A DNA stretch of 64,000 nucleotides from NCBI RefSeq assembly GCF_014196205.1, contig NZ_JACIDE010000001.1, forward strand, positions 62,001 through 126,000, in the 5' to 3' direction. Numbering within the stretch: the stretch's first letter is position 1; the number at the start of each line of letters is the position of its first letter. The position numbers and the translations under genes are program-made. Shown piece after piece: positions 42,930-50,821 of the stretch. The notes beneath the pieces are model-generated. The model was not told the DNA's origin, made no database searches, and was given only the letters and a program-made list of their open reading frames with translations. This DNA is from Anoxybacteroides voinovskiense. Lineage in GTDB: Bacteria > Bacillota > Bacilli > Bacillales > Anoxybacillaceae.

Positions 42930-43774
42930 TAATTATCATATCCGCGAAAAACGTACGGTTCTTCCGGCTGTTTTATCGAGTGCCACGACTCGACTTGCAC
43001 GTACGGAATCGTCGCATTGTACGGTTGATAATAAATCGTCGATAACTTTCCTTTTACATGAATCCAATCGTCATTTTTTAACTTCGCTGCGTCTGGAAAT
43101 TGGACGAGCAACCCATACACACCTGAGTCCGCAATACAATGGATGATGCCAAACCTTAACAAAAACAACTCGTTTTTGTTCGTCGTTTCATCGTGGTACA
43201 CGAAGCCGTCCATCTCCATTTCTTTATCGCTAAACTCCCCTGGAAATTGATAAATCGTTTCGATTACTTTCAAATAATTTTGGTCGTTTAGCACAAGGGA
43301 GGACGATTGAGAAAACCGTTTTAATTCTTTTCTCATTAAATCGTCGTAATCATCTTTTCCGTAATAAATGCTCGTATCTGGTCGAAGAAATTGCCGCTGA
43401 ACAAAGGGATCTTCGCTTTTCGTATCAAATCCTGGAATATGGAACCCTTTCGCCTTCACGATGTTCGAGTCAAGCGTTGCAATCGGAAACAAAAGCGCGG
43501 AGACAATCGGAAAAATAAATACAACATAATGAAGCGCTTTTTTCCATGCGGTTTGTTGTTCTTCGTGAGGATGGCAACATTCGTCATGGCAATGATGTTC
43601 CGATTTTTTTCGATTCGCAATAATCAATTGCACAATCGTTAAAAACGCGAACAAAAAAATGGCGCTGAATGATAAATACGAATACCGCATATTAATGTAT
43701 TTGCTAATGTCGCCAGTAATATGCAAATGGAAAAATAAAAACGTAAACCCAAGTAAAATATAGAATCGTAACAT
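42929..43774 (-). CDS. TIGR03943 family (YcgQ-like) protein
   Basis: 281-residue protein. Two or three hydrophobic segments lie at the N-terminus, then a His/Cys-rich stretch EHHCHDECCHPHEEQ near residues 58-72, another segment, and an extracellular domain (about 110-281) with GFVYHDETTNKNELFLLRFG and HCIADSGVYGLLV. This is the TIGR03943/YcgQ pattern, always paired with a DUF318 permease (YcgR). The His/Cys stretch suggests binding of Zn or a similar metal. It starts 10 bp after the permease gene. Confidence 0.84.
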   Translation of the reverse strand: MLRFYILLGFTFLFFHLHITGDISKYINMRYSYLSFSAIFLFAFLTIVQLIIANRKKSEHHCHDECCHPHEEQQTAWKKALHYVVFIFPIVSALLFPIATLDSNIVKAKGFHIPGFDTKSEDPFVQRQFLRPDTSIYYGKDDYDDLMRKELKRFSQSSSLVLNDQNYLKVIETIYQFPGEFSDKEMEMDGFVYHDETTNKNELFLLRFGIIHCIADSGVYGLLVQFPDAAKLKNDDWIHVKGKLSTIYYQPYNATIPYVQVESWHSIKQPEEPYVFRGYDN

Positions 43775-43784
43775 GTAACCCCTC

Positions 43785-44648
43785 CTAAATCAGCAACGAG
43801 CCGAAAAAGACGAATATCGTAATATAGGCAATAAGTACAACGACAAACCGCGTCTTAAACGACTGGAACAACATAAGCGTATTTTTAATATCGAGCATTG
43901 GCCCGTATACTAAGAAAGCTGTAAGCGCTCCGAACGAGAACGTATTTTGAAACGATGCCGCGATAAACGCATCTGCTTCTGAGCATAATGATAACAGAAA
44001 CGCCAATGCCATCATGACGAGCGTCGCGCTTACTTTTCCTTGCCCGATCGCGAGCAGCGTCGATGTTTTGACATATGTTTGCATCGCCGAAGCAATAAAT
44101 GCACCGATAATTAAGTATTTTCCGGACGAAAAAAATTCATCGAGCGTATGTTCAAGCGTCCCGATCCATTTTTCTTTTAATGACCGAACCGGTGCCGTAT
44201 GGACGATTTCTTTTTTCCGCAATTGGTCGTCTTTGTATTGTACCGATAAAATGAACCCGATGACGACCGCAACGATTACCGCAAAAATGGAGCGATAAAG
44301 CAACATGTTAAGGTTGCTGCCAAAGGCGATATATGTCGCAAACAAAACAACCGGGTTAATAATTGGACCGGTAAGCATAAACGGAACCGCGGCATGTAAC
44401 GGTACCCCTTTTGCCACAAGCCGGCGCGTAATCGGGACAATGCCGCACTCACACGCTGGAAATAATGCGCCAATTAACGCCGAATATAGCACTGCCAGCA
44501 CATTATTTTTCGGCACCCATTTTCGCACCATTTCTTCTGTCACAAACATTTGAATAATGCCAGAAATAAACACGCCGATTAACACAAACGGCATCGATTC
44601 TATTAAAATACTGACAAAAATCGTATTCAGCTGTAAAAACGACTTCAT
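43785..44648 (-). CDS. DUF318/YraQ-type permease (YcgR-like)
   Basis: 287-residue membrane protein with eight or so hydrophobic segments. FPACECGIVPITRRLVAKG (residues ~61-79) is the CxCG signature of permeases in COG0701, and PFMLTGPIINPVV and SLCSEADAFIAASF are other conserved blocks. Related proteins transport metal or organometal ions; the substrate here is unknown. Co-transcribed with the YcgQ-like gene. AAAAGGAGAAAAAG precedes the ATG. A palindrome overlaps its promoter (44667-44695). Confidence 0.87.
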   Translation of the reverse strand: MKSFLQLNTIFVSILIESMPFVLIGVFISGIIQMFVTEEMVRKWVPKNNVLAVLYSALIGALFPACECGIVPITRRLVAKGVPLHAAVPFMLTGPIINPVVLFATYIAFGSNLNMLLYRSIFAVIVAVVIGFILSVQYKDDQLRKKEIVHTAPVRSLKEKWIGTLEHTLDEFFSSGKYLIIGAFIASAMQTYVKTSTLLAIGQGKVSATLVMMALAFLLSLCSEADAFIAASFQNTFSFGALTAFLVYGPMLDIKNTLMLFQSFKTRFVVVLIAYITIFVFFGSLLI

Positions 44649-44666
44649 ACTTTTTCTCCTTTTACC

Positions 44667-44718
44667 TAAAATAACGGCTACAACCGTTTATTTTATCATG
44701 AATGAACGTTTCTTTGAA
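44667..44718 (-). promoter_or_regulatory. promoter of the ycgR-ycgQ pair with overlapping palindromic operator
   Basis: Minus strand: -35 TTCAAA (44718-44713), 17-bp spacer, -10 TAAAAT (44695-44690). An inverted repeat TAAAATAACGG / CCGTTTATTTTA (44667-44695, one-base bulge) covers the -10 and start site. It is not followed by a U run, so it is an operator candidate, probably for a metal-responsive repressor (inference). Confidence 0.5.
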
Positions 44719-44721
44719 AAT

Positions 44722-44750
44722 GAAAAAACGAGGCATTTTCTGCCTCGTTT
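44722..44750 (-). terminator. terminator of the fru operon
   Basis: AAACGAGGCA / TGCCTCGTTT stem followed by TTTTCATTTTC on the minus strand. Confidence 0.88.
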
Positions 44751-44761
44751 CTATCACACTA

Positions 44762-46621
44762 TTATTCTTTTACTTCTTTTTTCCAAAAACCGACCATTAA
44801 GGCGGTAACGATCGAACCGATTAAAATGGCTAGCACATACAACCATGGATTTCCTTTGACAATCGGGATGACGAAAATACCGCCGTGTGGGGCAGGAAGA
44901 CCGATGCCAAATAACATCGTTAACGCACCAGCGATGGCTGAACCGACGATGATGGACGGAATGACGCGCACTGGGTCAGCGGCCGCAAACGGAATCGCCC
45001 CTTCGGTAATAAACGATGCGCCCATAATGTAGCACGTTTTTCCTGCTTCGCGCTCTGCTTTTGTAAATTTGTTTTTAAAGAAGGTTGTTGCTAACGCCAA
45101 GCCTAATGGCGGCACCATTCCGCCTGCCATAATTGCCGCATGCGGCGCATAGTTTCCGGCGTCAATCATCGCCAAGCCGAACGTAAAGGCTGCTTTATTA
45201 ATCGGTCCACCCATATCGACCGCCATCATACCACCAAGAATTAACCCTAACACCACAAGGTTTCCTGTGCCCATATTGGAAAGCCAATGTTTCATGCCAT
45301 CGTTTAACGCTTTCACTGGATCAATGACGACGTACATCATGACAAGCCCCGTGAGCAATACCCCGAATAATGGATAAAGAAGAACCGGTTTAATCCCTTC
45401 AAGCGATTGTGGCAATCCGCTAAACGCTTTCTTTAATCCGACGACTAAATACCCGGCAAGAAACCCGGCAATTAGTCCACCTAAAAAGCCAGCACCGCCA
45501 TTTGCGGCCATAAATCCGCCGACCATCCCTGGCGCAAATCCCGGCCGGTCTGCAATGCTCATCGCAATAAACCCAGCAAGCACCGGAACCATTAAGGCAA
45601 ACGCGCTACCGCCGCCGATGTCCATCAGTGCTTTAGCAATCGGATGAAACGACGGATCTTTCGGGTCGAACGCTTTAATGCCGAAAATGAACGAAATCGC
45701 AATTAAAATCCCACCGCCAACAACGAACGGCAACATGTTTGAAACGCCGTTCATTAAATGTTTGTAAAATCCTGTGCGCCCTTTCGCTTGTGGTGTTTCG
45801 ACTTTCGTTCCGCTTCCTTGGTAAATTGGTGCCGCTTGGTTTAATGCTTGTTCAATCAGCTGGTCTGGTTTACGAATCGCTTGCGCTACTGGGACTTGAA
45901 TGACATGTTTTCCGCGGAACCGTTCCATTTCTACTTGTTTGTCGGCCGCTACAATGACGGCGACTGCTTCTTCAATGTCTTTCGCTGTTAGTTCGTTTTT
46001 TACTCCGCTTGAACCGTTCGTTTCGACTTTCATGTCGACATTCATTTCCGCTGCTTTTGCTTTTAGTGCATCTGCAGCCATGTACGTATGCGCAATTCCT
46101 GTTGGGCAAGCCGTCACCGCAACAATTTTCTTTTTCCCTGAAGTGGTCGCATTTTCTGTTTGCCCTTCCGCTTCTTTTTTGCGAATCATCGCCAACAACT
46201 CCTCTCCGCTTGAAGCGCTTTCAATTTGCTTACGGAACGATGCGTCCATTAACATCGACGACAAACGGGCAAGCGCTTCTAAATGAGTATTATCCGCCCC
46301 GACAGGCGCTGCAATCATAAAAAACAAATGGCTCGGTTTTCCGTCTAGCGCATCGTAATCAATTCCACTCGTCGAGCGGCCAAACGCTACTGCCGGGCGC
46401 TTTACGGCCGCTGTTTTTGCGTGCGGAATGGCAATCCCGTCACCGACGCCAGTGGTACTTTGCGCTTCACGAGCAAAAATCGCCTCTTTAAACGCTTTCA
46501 AATCGCTCAACACGCCTGCTTCATTCAGCTTGCGTGCCAATTCATCAACCACGTCTTCTTTCGTCCGCGCTTGAAGGTCGAGAATAATCGTGTCTTTCGT
46601 CAATAAATCGGTTATTTTCAT
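44762..46621 (-). CDS. fruA: fructose-specific PTS enzyme IIABC
   Basis: 619-residue phosphotransferase permease that imports fructose as fructose 1-phosphate. Domain order is A-B-C: IIA (about 1-150) with His67 in GIAIPHAK; IIB (about 163-265) with phosphocysteine Cys172 in VTACPTGIAHTYMAA; IIC (about 285-615) with many membrane helices and GGPINKAAFTFG. GGAGGGAAACCGG precedes the ATG, 12 bp after fruK. A complete protein with all three phosphoryl-transfer sites. Confidence 0.95.
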   Translation of the reverse strand: MKITDLLTKDTIILDLQARTKEDVVDELARKLNEAGVLSDLKAFKEAIFAREAQSTTGVGDGIAIPHAKTAAVKRPAVAFGRSTSGIDYDALDGKPSHLFFMIAAPVGADNTHLEALARLSSMLMDASFRKQIESASSGEELLAMIRKKEAEGQTENATTSGKKKIVAVTACPTGIAHTYMAADALKAKAAEMNVDMKVETNGSSGVKNELTAKDIEEAVAVIVAADKQVEMERFRGKHVIQVPVAQAIRKPDQLIEQALNQAAPIYQGSGTKVETPQAKGRTGFYKHLMNGVSNMLPFVVGGGILIAISFIFGIKAFDPKDPSFHPIAKALMDIGGGSAFALMVPVLAGFIAMSIADRPGFAPGMVGGFMAANGGAGFLGGLIAGFLAGYLVVGLKKAFSGLPQSLEGIKPVLLYPLFGVLLTGLVMMYVVIDPVKALNDGMKHWLSNMGTGNLVVLGLILGGMMAVDMGGPINKAAFTFGLAMIDAGNYAPHAAIMAGGMVPPLGLALATTFFKNKFTKAEREAGKTCYIMGASFITEGAIPFAAADPVRVIPSIIVGSAIAGALTMLFGIGLPAPHGGIFVIPIVKGNPWLYVLAILIGSIVTALMVGFWKKEVKE

Positions 46622-46633
46622 CCGGTTTCCCTC

Positions 46634-47545
46634 CTATAAACGAGTAACTTTCACGTGCTGGAGCAACTCGTCTGCTTTCGCTTTCGTGCATAAATCATCG
46701 GAAAACGCCGTTGCGCTTCCAGTAGCGACACTATAAGCAAACGCTTCTTCGATTTGTTTGCCGCTTGTATAGGCGGCTAAAAAACCAGCGACCATCGAAT
46801 CGCCTGCGCCGACAGAATTGCGAACGACTCCTTTTGGCGCTTCAGCAAACAGCGCCACTTCTTTCGTAAACAAAAACGCTCCGTCCCCTGCTAAAGAAAC
46901 AATGACGTTTTCTACTCCTAACTCAACGAGTCGGCGTCCGTATAAAACGGCGTCCGCTTTCGCATGCAAAACGGTATCAAACAGCTCACCAAGCTCTTTA
47001 TGGTTCGGTTTGATAAGAAACGGGGTTGCTTCGATTAATTGTTTCAGCGCCGGGCCACTTGTGTCGACAACGACATTCACGTTTGCCGCTTTCGCCGTGT
47101 GCACAATCGTCCGGTAAAAATCGCTCGGAAGCGATTCAGGGATGCTTCCTGCTAAAACAAGCGTATCGCCTGGATGCAACGCTTGAATTTTTTTCATTAG
47201 TTCATTGGCAGACGATGAAGCAATCGTTGGACCTTGCCCGTTAATTTCCGTTTCTTTTCCCGATTTTAGTTTAATATTAATTCGCGTCGTTTCAGGCACT
47301 TTCACAAAGTCAAACTTTATATTTTCTTGCGCTAGCGCCTGCTCAATAAACGCTCCCGTAAATCCGCCGACAAATCCTAAGGCGACGCTATCCATCCCAA
47401 GTCGCTTTAATACGCGGGATACGTTAATGCCTTTTCCCCCGGGAAAGACGGCTGTTTCGGTCGCTCGGTTCAGTTCTCCGAGCCGAAAGTCGTCGACTTT
47501 TACGATATAATCAACAGAAGGATTAAGTGTGCATGTATAAATCAT
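46634..47545 (-). CDS. fruK: 1-phosphofructokinase
   Basis: 303-residue PfkB-family kinase that converts fructose 1-phosphate to fructose 1,6-bisphosphate. MIYTCTLNPSVDYIVKVDDF is the start, FPGGKGINVSRVLKRLG is PfkB signature 1, and RNSVGAGDSMVAGFLAAY holds the GAGD catalytic Asp. Overlaps the fruR stop by 4 bp. The operon order is fruR-fruK-fruA, as in B. subtilis. Confidence 0.95.
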   Translation of the reverse strand: MIYTCTLNPSVDYIVKVDDFRLGELNRATETAVFPGGKGINVSRVLKRLGMDSVALGFVGGFTGAFIEQALAQENIKFDFVKVPETTRINIKLKSGKETEINGQGPTIASSSANELMKKIQALHPGDTLVLAGSIPESLPSDFYRTIVHTAKAANVNVVVDTSGPALKQLIEATPFLIKPNHKELGELFDTVLHAKADAVLYGRRLVELGVENVIVSLAGDGAFLFTKEVALFAEAPKGVVRNSVGAGDSMVAGFLAAYTSGKQIEEAFAYSVATGSATAFSDDLCTKAKADELLQHVKVTRL

Positions 47546-48294
47546 TTTTTCACAACCTCGATTGCTGTTTTGGCTTCGTATAGCGCTAGTAGTTCGTCAT
47601 CTAGTTCATCTGTGATAATTGTTGCCGCTTCTAAATCGGCAATTTTCGCAAACGTGCTCTCGTTCATTTTGGAATGGTCGGCTAATACGTACGCTTGCCG
47701 CGAAAGCTTCAGCGCCAAGCTTTTGACCATCGCCTCTTCCGGGTCTGGTGTCGTATAGCCAAAGTCGTGGTGAATGCCGTTGACGCCGATAAAACATTTA
47801 TCAAAACTATAATGCTCTAATGAGTGCAACGCCCCACGGCCGATTAGCGCTTTCGTTTTCTTTTTAATCAAACCACCTAATAAATACGTCGGAATGTCTT
47901 TTTCTAGCAACGCTTCGAGATGGGTAATTCCGTTTGTGACAACGACGATGTCTTTCGCGTGAATATGCGGAATCATTTCGAGCGTCGTTGTTCCAGCATC
48001 GATGTAAATGCAATCACCATCTTGCACGAACTGGGCGGCATATTGGGCAATCAGCCGCTTTTCTTCCATGTTTTTCGTCGATTTTTCCAATACGCTTAGC
48101 TCTTCACGTTTTTGATGCAATAGCGCCGCACCACCATGCACACGGCGCAGCTTCTTTTCTTTTTCGAGCTGGCTTAAATCACGGCGAATCGTCGACTCTG
48201 AAGAAGAAGTCGCTTCGACAAGTTCTTGCAATTTCACGACTTTTTTTTCTGCTAACAGATCTAAAATGAGGCGATGGCGTTCTTCCGTCAGCAT
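47542..48294 (-). CDS. fruR: DeoR-family transcriptional regulator of the fru operon
   Basis: 250-residue DeoR repressor. The N-terminal HTH (about 1-60) contains EATSSSESTIRRDLSQLE, and the C-terminal DeoRC effector domain has GDCIYIDAGTTTLEMIPHI and VTNGITHLEALL; the expected ligand is fructose 1-phosphate. GGGAGGTGAAAAG precedes the ATG. Its own promoter (TTGATT-17-TATGAT) lies in and beside an array of helically phased TGA(A/T) repeats, which is probably its operator. Confidence 0.93.
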   Translation of the reverse strand: MLTEERHRLILDLLAEKKVVKLQELVEATSSSESTIRRDLSQLEKEKKLRRVHGGAALLHQKREELSVLEKSTKNMEEKRLIAQYAAQFVQDGDCIYIDAGTTTLEMIPHIHAKDIVVVTNGITHLEALLEKDIPTYLLGGLIKKKTKALIGRGALHSLEHYSFDKCFIGVNGIHHDFGYTTPDPEEAMVKSLALKLSRQAYVLADHSKMNESTFAKIADLEAATIITDELDDELLALYEAKTAIEVVKK

Positions 48295-48332
48295 CTTTTC
48301 ACCTCCCTTTACACGTCCTTGCTTACATTTTC

Positions 48333-48361
48333 ATCATATCGCAAGACTTTTCAAAAATCAA
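48333..48361 (-). promoter_or_regulatory. sigma-A promoter of fruRKA
   Basis: -35 TTGATT (48361-48356), 17-bp spacer, -10 TATGAT (48338-48333) on the minus strand. The -35 is itself within the phased repeat array. Confidence 0.75.
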
Positions 48362-48425
48362 TCAAAATCGTTCATTTACAATCAAAAAAAATCATTTTCT
48401 TTCAAAAAACGTTCAATATCTTTCA
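48351..48425 (-). promoter_or_regulatory. helically phased TGA(A/T) repeat array, probable FruR operator
   Basis: On the plus strand the C of TCA recurs at 48352, 48363, 48373, 48383, 48393, 48403, 48414 and 48424, spacing 10 or 11 bp, with an extra TCA at 48359. On the minus strand these are TGAA or TGAT in A/T-rich context. Eight motifs on one DNA face, next to the promoter of a DeoR-family gene, fit the multiple direct-repeat operators of that family. Confidence 0.65.
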
Positions 48426-48430
48426 AAAAC

Positions 48431-48459
48431 AATAAAAAACCGCCTTACGATAAGCGGTT
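48431..48459 (-). terminator. terminator of the nos operon
   Basis: AACCGC / GCGGTT stem with inner TTA..TAA pairing, then TTTTATT on the minus strand; overlaps the stop of the last nos gene. Confidence 0.82.
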
Positions 48460-49359
48460 GGGGAGATATAGTTCAATATGCAATGAGTCGATTTGAGAAA
48501 GAAGTAATTCTTCGTATTGCTTTTGCGCTAAATAGCGAATTTCGTTGTCGCTGACGGTAGGGTTCGCTTTTTTCACTGCTCCTGCCAAGTCGTTGTAAAC
48601 ATCGTTCGCGAGCAGGCGGAGTTTACTATAGCGGGAATAGTCTTCCCAAAACTTTTTTTCTCCATACGCATGAATCATTTGTTGGGCGGTTTCGTAACGC
48701 GCATATTGACTACGAAGCGCAGAAATCGTTTTCGCGATTTCCTGCTTCGTGACAACATGTCCTTTTTCTTCGGCTAATAACGCCATCGCCTGCAACTCCA
48801 CTAAATGCGATACGGCTTGATTCAACCGATTGGCGTACTGCTCTCTTCGGTTCCAGTAGGTAAGCTGTTCGTTTAGCGTTGTGCCAGTATACGTTGCTCG
48901 AACGCGTTCTTTTTGAATCGCAATTTCGATTTTACTTAATACTTGGTAAAAGCGGACGTCATCCATCGTAATTTTTTCTTTGCCGACTTTGGCAACCGCC
49001 TCTTCTTTTTTTACATGCATTTTTAGCAGCTTTTCGACTTTGTCATTCCCTTTCTTAATGACAAGAAGCGCTTCCCAATCTCCTTCCATCGGCAGCTGTA
49101 CGTTTTCTTCATAAATACCGTTCCCTTTTTCGTGTAAATCAACCTCAATTTTTCCGTGATCCATATTGCTCATTTCAAACGTTGCATGAACTTTTGCCTG
49201 TTTTGCTAGTTTTCCGTTTTCTTTTATTTGCACCGCAAACGGAGCCGCTACTCCTTCTTTATAAAACGGAGTCGTTTTTATCGTCACTTCCCAGTCACCG
49301 TTCGAACATCCTGTGAACAAAAATAACAAGCTGAAAAGAAAAACGGTTAGTTTTCTCAT
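48445..49359 (-). CDS. lipoprotein: YtkA/FixH-like domain fused to a SurA/PrsA-N-like chaperone domain
   Basis: 304-residue predicted lipoprotein (lipobox LFTGC, Cys18). Residues about 25-115 form a beta-sandwich of the YtkA/FixH kind (VQIKENGKLAKQAKVHATF, MSNMDHGKIEVDL, YEENVQLPMEGDWEALLVI). Residues about 120-300 are helical and begin VAKVGKEKITMDDVRFYQVL, like the N-terminal chaperone domain of SurA/PrsA; no PPIase domain follows. It is the last gene of the nos cluster (ATGA overlap with nosF). NosL, the usual copper-delivery lipoprotein, is not seen, so this protein may serve in NosZ copper-site assembly; that is inference. Confidence 0.7.
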   Translation of the reverse strand: MRKLTVFLFSLLFLFTGCSNGDWEVTIKTTPFYKEGVAAPFAVQIKENGKLAKQAKVHATFEMSNMDHGKIEVDLHEKGNGIYEENVQLPMEGDWEALLVIKKGNDKVEKLLKMHVKKEEAVAKVGKEKITMDDVRFYQVLSKIEIAIQKERVRATYTGTTLNEQLTYWNRREQYANRLNQAVSHLVELQAMALLAEEKGHVVTKQEIAKTISALRSQYARYETAQQMIHAYGEKKFWEDYSRYSKLRLLANDVYNDLAGAVKKANPTVSDNEIRYLAQKQYEELLLSQIDSLHIELYLPNRLS

Positions 49360-50027
49360 CTTCGTTCCCCTCCATACATCACGTTAGCTTCAAATTCCGC
49401 CAATGTATATTTCGTCATTTTCCCGTTTTCTAAATAAGCGATATGGGTGCAAATTTGTTTCACTTCGTCTAAATGGTGGGAAGATAGAAAAATCGTTTTG
49501 CCGTGCAACGAATGCAAGATCGATAAAATATCGGCTCGCCCCATTGGGTCTAGTCCGCTCGTCGGCTCATCCAATATAAAAAGGTCAGCGTCATAATAAA
49601 GCATAATTCCAAGCCCCAACCGTTGGAGCATCCCTTTCGAATACGCTTTGCTTCGGACGTTTCGCTCTTCCCACAATCCGACTAATTTCAACGCTTCTTC
49701 GATTTTTTGTTCATTGACAGCCGAACCGTTCAACGATGCAAAAAAACGTATATTTTCTTCTCCCGTTAAATGAGGATATAGATGGAATTTTTCCGGCAAA
49801 TAAGCGACGTGCGGTTTCCACTGGTGCTGCTTGTTTGGGATGCCGCAAATCGAGATTTTCCCTTGCTTTATCGGGATCATATTTAACACACTCGAAATAA
49901 GCGTCGATTTTCCCGCCCCGTTTCTTCCGATCAGCGCGCATCGCTCCCCTTTCTCAACGACAAGCGAAACGTCGTCTAACACTTTTTTCTGCTTGTACGC
50001 AACCGTGACATGTTCCATGACAATCAT
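49356..50027 (-). CDS. nosF: NosF-type ABC transporter ATP-binding protein
   Basis: 223-residue ABC ATPase. Walker A is GRNGAGKST, the signature is YSKGMLQRLG, and Walker B is LFILDEPTSGLDP. NosF with NosD and NosY is required to mature the catalytic copper (CuZ) centre of N2O reductase. The ATG at 50027 overlaps the nosY stop by 4 bp (ATGA). The upstream in-frame start at 50084 lies inside nosY and is not used. Confidence 0.9.
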   Translation of the reverse strand: MIVMEHVTVAYKQKKVLDDVSLVVEKGERCALIGRNGAGKSTLISSVLNMIPIKQGKISICGIPNKQHQWKPHVAYLPEKFHLYPHLTGEENIRFFASLNGSAVNEQKIEEALKLVGLWEERNVRSKAYSKGMLQRLGLGIMLYYDADLFILDEPTSGLDPMGRADILSILHSLHGKTIFLSSHHLDEVKQICTHIAYLENGKMTKYTLAEFEANVMYGGERR

Positions 50028-50821
50028 CCTTGTTCCCCCTTCCGATAAAGCAATACAGAAACGAAAAAGACGATACCAACCCAAACGACGATATTGAGTG
50101 CTACTAACGTTAGCGGTGGGAACGAGAAAAATTTTTCCATCGTTCGCGATAAATAATCGAGCGAAAAAACGCCAAGCGACGTTTCTAAAAAGAAACGAAG
50201 CGTATGCATCGGCTGCAAGAAGTAAAGAAGCGCAAAACTTTGTACGTTATCATAAGTGACGTTCGGCAACATATAAAGCAGCACAAAATCGTACAAATAT
50301 AAGAAAAAGAACAATGCAAACAAGTTCGCGCCAATCAGTTGAATTTTCGTTCGGCAAACGCTTCCTAACAATAGCCCAATTTGATTAAAGATGACAATGA
50401 GCACCGTGATAGCGGCTAAAAAAGAAAGAAAATGCGCCGCATGAAACGAAAAAACAAATTTTACTGGTATCATCAACACAAAATACGAAAGAACGAACAT
50501 CCCGATCATGATCGTTTGCACTGCTACGCTTTTTCGCCATAAAAACGAGCCATACGAACCGCTGCGCGCCATCATCATGAAAAGCGTTTTAAACTCTTTT
50601 TCTTGCATCACAGCAAACGAAGCAAAAAAGAGACAAAGAATAGGGATAACATAAATATTCATTTCAAACAACGTTAATAAAAACACTTCAAATCCTTCAT
50701 CTACCGGCAAACTTTTTGTGTTTAAAAAAACGGAAAAAGATGTAGCAACTATCAAAATAAGAAAAAACCAAAATGCTTTTCCACGAGAGATTTCTAACCA
50801 TTCTTTCCAAATAAAGTTCAT
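50024..50821 (-). CDS. nosY: NosY-type ABC transporter permease
   Basis: 265-residue membrane protein with six hydrophobic segments, ABC-2 permease type. It starts MNFIWKEWLEISRGKAFWF and contains FAVMQEKEFKTLFMMMARSG, a coupling-helix-like segment shared with NosY proteins. Forms the NosFY transporter with NosF; with NosD it supplies sulfur or copper-site factors to NosZ. The start overlaps the nosD stop by 4 bp. Confidence 0.87.
   Translation of the reverse strand: MNFIWKEWLEISRGKAFWFFLILIVATSFSVFLNTKSLPVDEGFEVFLLTLFEMNIYVIPILCLFFASFAVMQEKEFKTLFMMMARSGSYGSFLWRKSVAVQTIMIGMFVLSYFVLMIPVKFVFSFHAAHFLSFLAAITVLIVIFNQIGLLLGSVCRTKIQLIGANLFALFFFLYLYDFVLLYMLPNVTYDNVQSFALLYFLQPMHTLRFFLETSLGVFSLDYLSRTMEKFFSFPPLTLVALNIVVWVGIVFFVSVLLYRKGEQG

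Noticed and set aside
48295-48430. CcpA cre site in the fru promoter
   Set aside because: No clear cre palindrome (TGWNANCGNTNWCA) was found; only the phased TGA repeats were supported.
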